A stretch of DNA of 64,000 nucleotides from Erpobdella octoculata (lineage: Eukaryota; Annelida; Clitellata; Hirudinida; Erpobdellidae), in assembly GCA_963978895.1 (NCBI GenBank), contig OZ022243.1, forward strand, positions 808,501 through 872,500, given 5' to 3'. Positions 61,235 to 64,000 of the stretch are shown one piece after another (the stretch's first letter is position 1; each line of letters begins with the position of its first letter). A program made the position numbers and the translations under genes. The notes beneath the pieces were generated by a model, which saw nothing but the letters and a program-made list of their open reading frames with translations, made no database searches and was not told where the DNA came from.

Positions 61235-61391
61235 CGGAGATGTAGTTCTTGGTACTCGTACTCGAGTACGTTTTTTAGGTACTCGTACTCGTTATTCCAC
61301 TGAGTACTGAGTAGCAGAGATGTAGTACTTGATACTCGTACTTGAGTACGTTTTCCAAGTACTCGCACCCTATGTACCTGCAACATCTCTG
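61235..61391. mobile_element. CAGAGATGT-ended MITE (copy 2) with perfect 8-bp target duplication
   Basis: Same family as 39360-39534: starts CGGAGATGTAGTTCTTGG (first A changed), has an internal GCAGAGATGTAGTACTTGAT, ends CAACATCTCTG. Both flanks are GTTTCTGG (61227-61234 and 61392-61399). Confidence 0.9.
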
Positions 61392-61399
61392 GTTTCTGG

Positions 61400-63488
61400 T
61401 ATTAGGGATGCGTATATTATCAGCTACGAGTCTCTTGGAATTCACTATCTGGACCCGGATCGAGTGGCTAAGAGTAGTTATTTTTTATTCGCCAGGTTGT
61501 AAAGGTGGTGTTTGATCTAGCGCCGTACGCAGCGAGCTTGAGCTTTTCAAGATGTCGGCAGGATTAGACTACTCCGCCTTGCTTGAAATGCTGCTATTCC
61601 AGTCCCAAGAACTGGATAAAAGGGAAGAGAAAGAACGAACAAATTAGATTATTAGCGGTGATAAAATGTATTTCCCACCCTTTGTTGAACCCATTTCTGT
61701 ATGGAAACATAGCGTAGCGAAGGAGAGACAAAGCCACTCAAATAATTCCAATAGTAGGTAGATTATTAAGGTTTATTAATAGATATTAAATCATATATTT
61801 GCAAATGAAATGGCAATAAATCGTGTGCCACAAAATATTGATCTCATTAAACAGTATTTAATATAATATCGAACGGCATATGAGGGTGTTAAGTGTCGAC
61901 ATCCGCGCTACTAGCCAAGGATGGACACAGCCGACTGGCTCCAATCCACCAGGTGCCTACCTACCTACCGCATCTTTATCGACTCGCTAATTCGTTACTA
62001 ATAAGATGTCATCGTCGTCTGCTAATTGACACTCATTGAGCTTATTAAATTTTGATTAGAGGCCCAGTTTGCACTCGACGTTTAAGTTATCCTATTTTTA
62101 TTTATTTCTTTGCGAATATATTAAAAAAAATAGATTGTCGCGGTCCGCTCATTGTCCCTGGCATTAAAGACCAATCACATATGGGATTGCGTCAAACCAC
62201 TTTGATGAGAAGTAAGAAATCTAAACCACGAAAAATTGTACGAAGAAACTTAATTCAATCCATGGAAAAGTGTTCTTTTATATATATATCCTCTCTTTCT
62301 TATACCTATTACCAACGCATTCAGTCGAATCTTTGTGTCGTTTGACCGGAACCGAGGCAATAATAGGGATCCATCACGGACTACCAAATGACATATAAAA
62401 TACCTACTAAGAAGCCATTTATGGATGCCTTGAACTCTCCGTGGATTCACCCTATAAAGTTCATTAACCAGCTAGCTGGTTGGTCATCGGCTGACAGTTT
62501 TACGAGTGACTCTGATGTGACCAGTTCTGGTTGGGAATGTAATTTTAAACAACCATAAAAACCTACAAATAATTTATTTATAGTTTGCTGCTTCAGGGTT
62601 TTCAAACGAGGTTTCAGTTTCTGTTCGTGACGGTAAAGTGTTGATGTCGTTTGCTTATATTACAGAATTCTTAATTTTCCAAGTCCTTCTATCTGTCTTC
62701 GCCTGGTCTAGTCCCTTTGTTTGTTTGTCTGTCTCTGTCGTGTTCTATTTTAATTAGGTCAATAACATAATGTAAATCATAAATCCTGTCTGTACAAATA
62801 AGTTGTGGTCGGCGTGTAAATTTACGGTTGCTTTATTTTATGCCAGTATGGATATCATATACATCTCTAGTTAATTCATTCCTTCTCTCTCGCCAAATTG
62901 TTGGTTTCCTCCCTTCCCCAAGGACATGGCAACCTCTAAAACTGCTATTTTCAATTAATATCTTTCTTATGAAGTTATTTCTGACGGTCGGCTAGCCGTT
63001 TTTAATGTGAACGTACGTTTACATATTACACATAGCTACATAATAGCAGCCATAGCGAACATCACTTTACAGTTAACCAGCTGCTATCGGTTGGCTACGC
63101 TTGCTCATTATTAAATATAATAACCCGCTTGGTTTATATTAAACATCAATACAAGAAAAGTGAAATCAATGAGTAATAATAACAATAATAATAATAGTTT
63201 CTTCTCTTTTGTTAACATGCGCCTTAGATTCCAAAACGGTTCGGTCAGTGGTTATATTGTGATTGTCGCAAGGGAGACTAATTAACAATGGAGACCGTTT
63301 TGATCAAACGGATCCGCTAACAAGATGTTAGTGAATTCTCTGTGTTGTTTACTCGCTCCAGGGTCTATGTATAAGCGAAAGACCGACAGAAAAATGATAT
63401 AATTGAAATTCAGTGAAAATGAACAAGAGAGCGAAATGTAGAGACAGTCACTCACCCTCGGTCGCTAACAACCCCCCTGAGCTAGGGT
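61400..63488. other. intergenic, no gene recognised
   Basis: Mostly unique-looking sequence. A 31-codon frame from the ATG at 61552 (start MSAGLDYSALLEMLLFQS, then a Glu/Lys/Arg-rich end) faintly recalls the start of retroelement gag proteins but cannot be supported. Frames at 62052-62345 and elsewhere show no similarity. Confidence 0.45.
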
Positions 63489-63653
63489 ACTGCACGGGTC
63501 GGGCCGGGCTGTGATTTTAGGGTCTTCAGACGGGCCGGGCCGAGATTTTAGGGTCTTCAGACGAGACGGGCTCAAATCAGACGGACCAGGCCTGGAATTT
63601 TGGCTCTATGAAACGGGAAGGCCGGGCCGCAAAAAATTAGCCCGTGCAGTACT
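63489..63653. mobile_element. inverted-repeat element with GTACTGCACGGG ends
   Basis: Left end GTACTGCACGGGTCGGGCCG and right end AGCCCGTGCAGTAC share a 12-bp inverted repeat. The interior holds repeated GGGTCTTCAGACG and GGGCCGGGC motifs. No clean target duplication was seen. A degenerate relative lies at 26975-27210. Confidence 0.7.
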
Positions 63654-64000
63654 ATACCCTGAACACTCCCAGAAATCCCCCCCCCCCAATTCTGGCCAGC
63701 AGCTCATCAGGACGTGGGGGGAAGCAGGCGTAGGAAGTGAAAATAAAGACGAGCTCTTAGATGTCAAGGTTAATAACGCTTAATGCTTTCATAATTACCA
63801 CATAAGATTTTCAGTTCCATGTACCTCTCAGGTCCGTTGGAGTCTTCCGTCGGTGATCAAAGAGATGGAGTCGTTGTGATGATGATGATGATGATCGTGA
63901 GTAAGTGAAAACGGTTGGTGGTGATGAGGATGCTAGTGGTCTGCTCTGTTAGTAAATGATTCTTGTTATTGTTGCTGTTGTTGAGTAGGATGGTGATGGT
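63654..64000. other. window end, no gene recognised
   Basis: Contains a (C)9 run, a short (GAT)n at 63877-63896, and a GTTGTTGCTG stretch. No supported gene. Confidence 0.4.

Noticed and set aside
61552..61647. Short frame resembling a retroelement gag start
   Set aside because: Only 31 codons, no continuation, no LTRs or primer-binding site recognised nearby.

Overview
The window is animal nuclear DNA. Genes are split by many GT-AG introns, introns and intergenic DNA are AT-rich, and microsatellites and transposon remnants are very dense. The genes are conserved metazoan ones (dynamin, phosphorylase kinase alpha, MLH3, ZW10). The repeat load fits a marine invertebrate such as a lophotrochozoan, but the species cannot be named from sequence alone.

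Layout. At 1-2.3 kb (+) lie the last seven coding exons of dynamin (end of the PH domain, GED, proline-rich tail). 2.3-12.6 kb holds minisatellites, (TA)n tracts, an intact 477-residue membrane-type reading frame (-), a frameshifted gene with a Cys-rich CXC domain (-) and a fold-back repeat. 12.6-21 kb is a mobile-element cluster. It contains two near-identical intronless RING/transmembrane genes (-), a LINE fragment split by later insertions, five copies of a family carrying an 18-bp GC-rich minisatellite, and a 102-bp element with a perfect 8-bp target duplication. 21-24 kb is mostly (GA)n and (CA)n repeats. 24.3-28.0 kb (+) carries a four-exon Ig-like gene whose splice phases all agree. 29.8-46.8 kb (-) carries a complete phosphorylase b kinase alpha-subunit gene of 31 predicted exons, 1,223 residues, with a 12-nt microexon and a C-terminal CaaX box. 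47.6-53.4 kb (+) is MLH3, divergent from the kinase gene across about 820 bp. 55.7-60.9 kb (+) is ZW10, lacking only its first coding exon. 60.9-64 kb is intergenic, with two terminal-inverted-repeat elements.

The conserved genes are unrelated housekeeping functions: membrane scission, glycogenolysis control, mismatch repair/meiosis, and kinetochore/ER-Golgi tethering. They do not form one pathway. I see no new multi-gene system. The most interesting signals are structural. One is a microexon that creates a PKA consensus in the kinase subunit. Another is a RING protein C-terminus encoded antisense to a LINE tail. Others are small tandem duplications that copied splice-site regions of the kinase gene, a duplicated MLH3 start-codon context with an out-of-frame upstream ATG, and four short non-autonomous elements with 8-bp target duplications.

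Exon borders were placed by eye from GT/AG sites, reading phase and family similarity. Individual borders may be off by a base.
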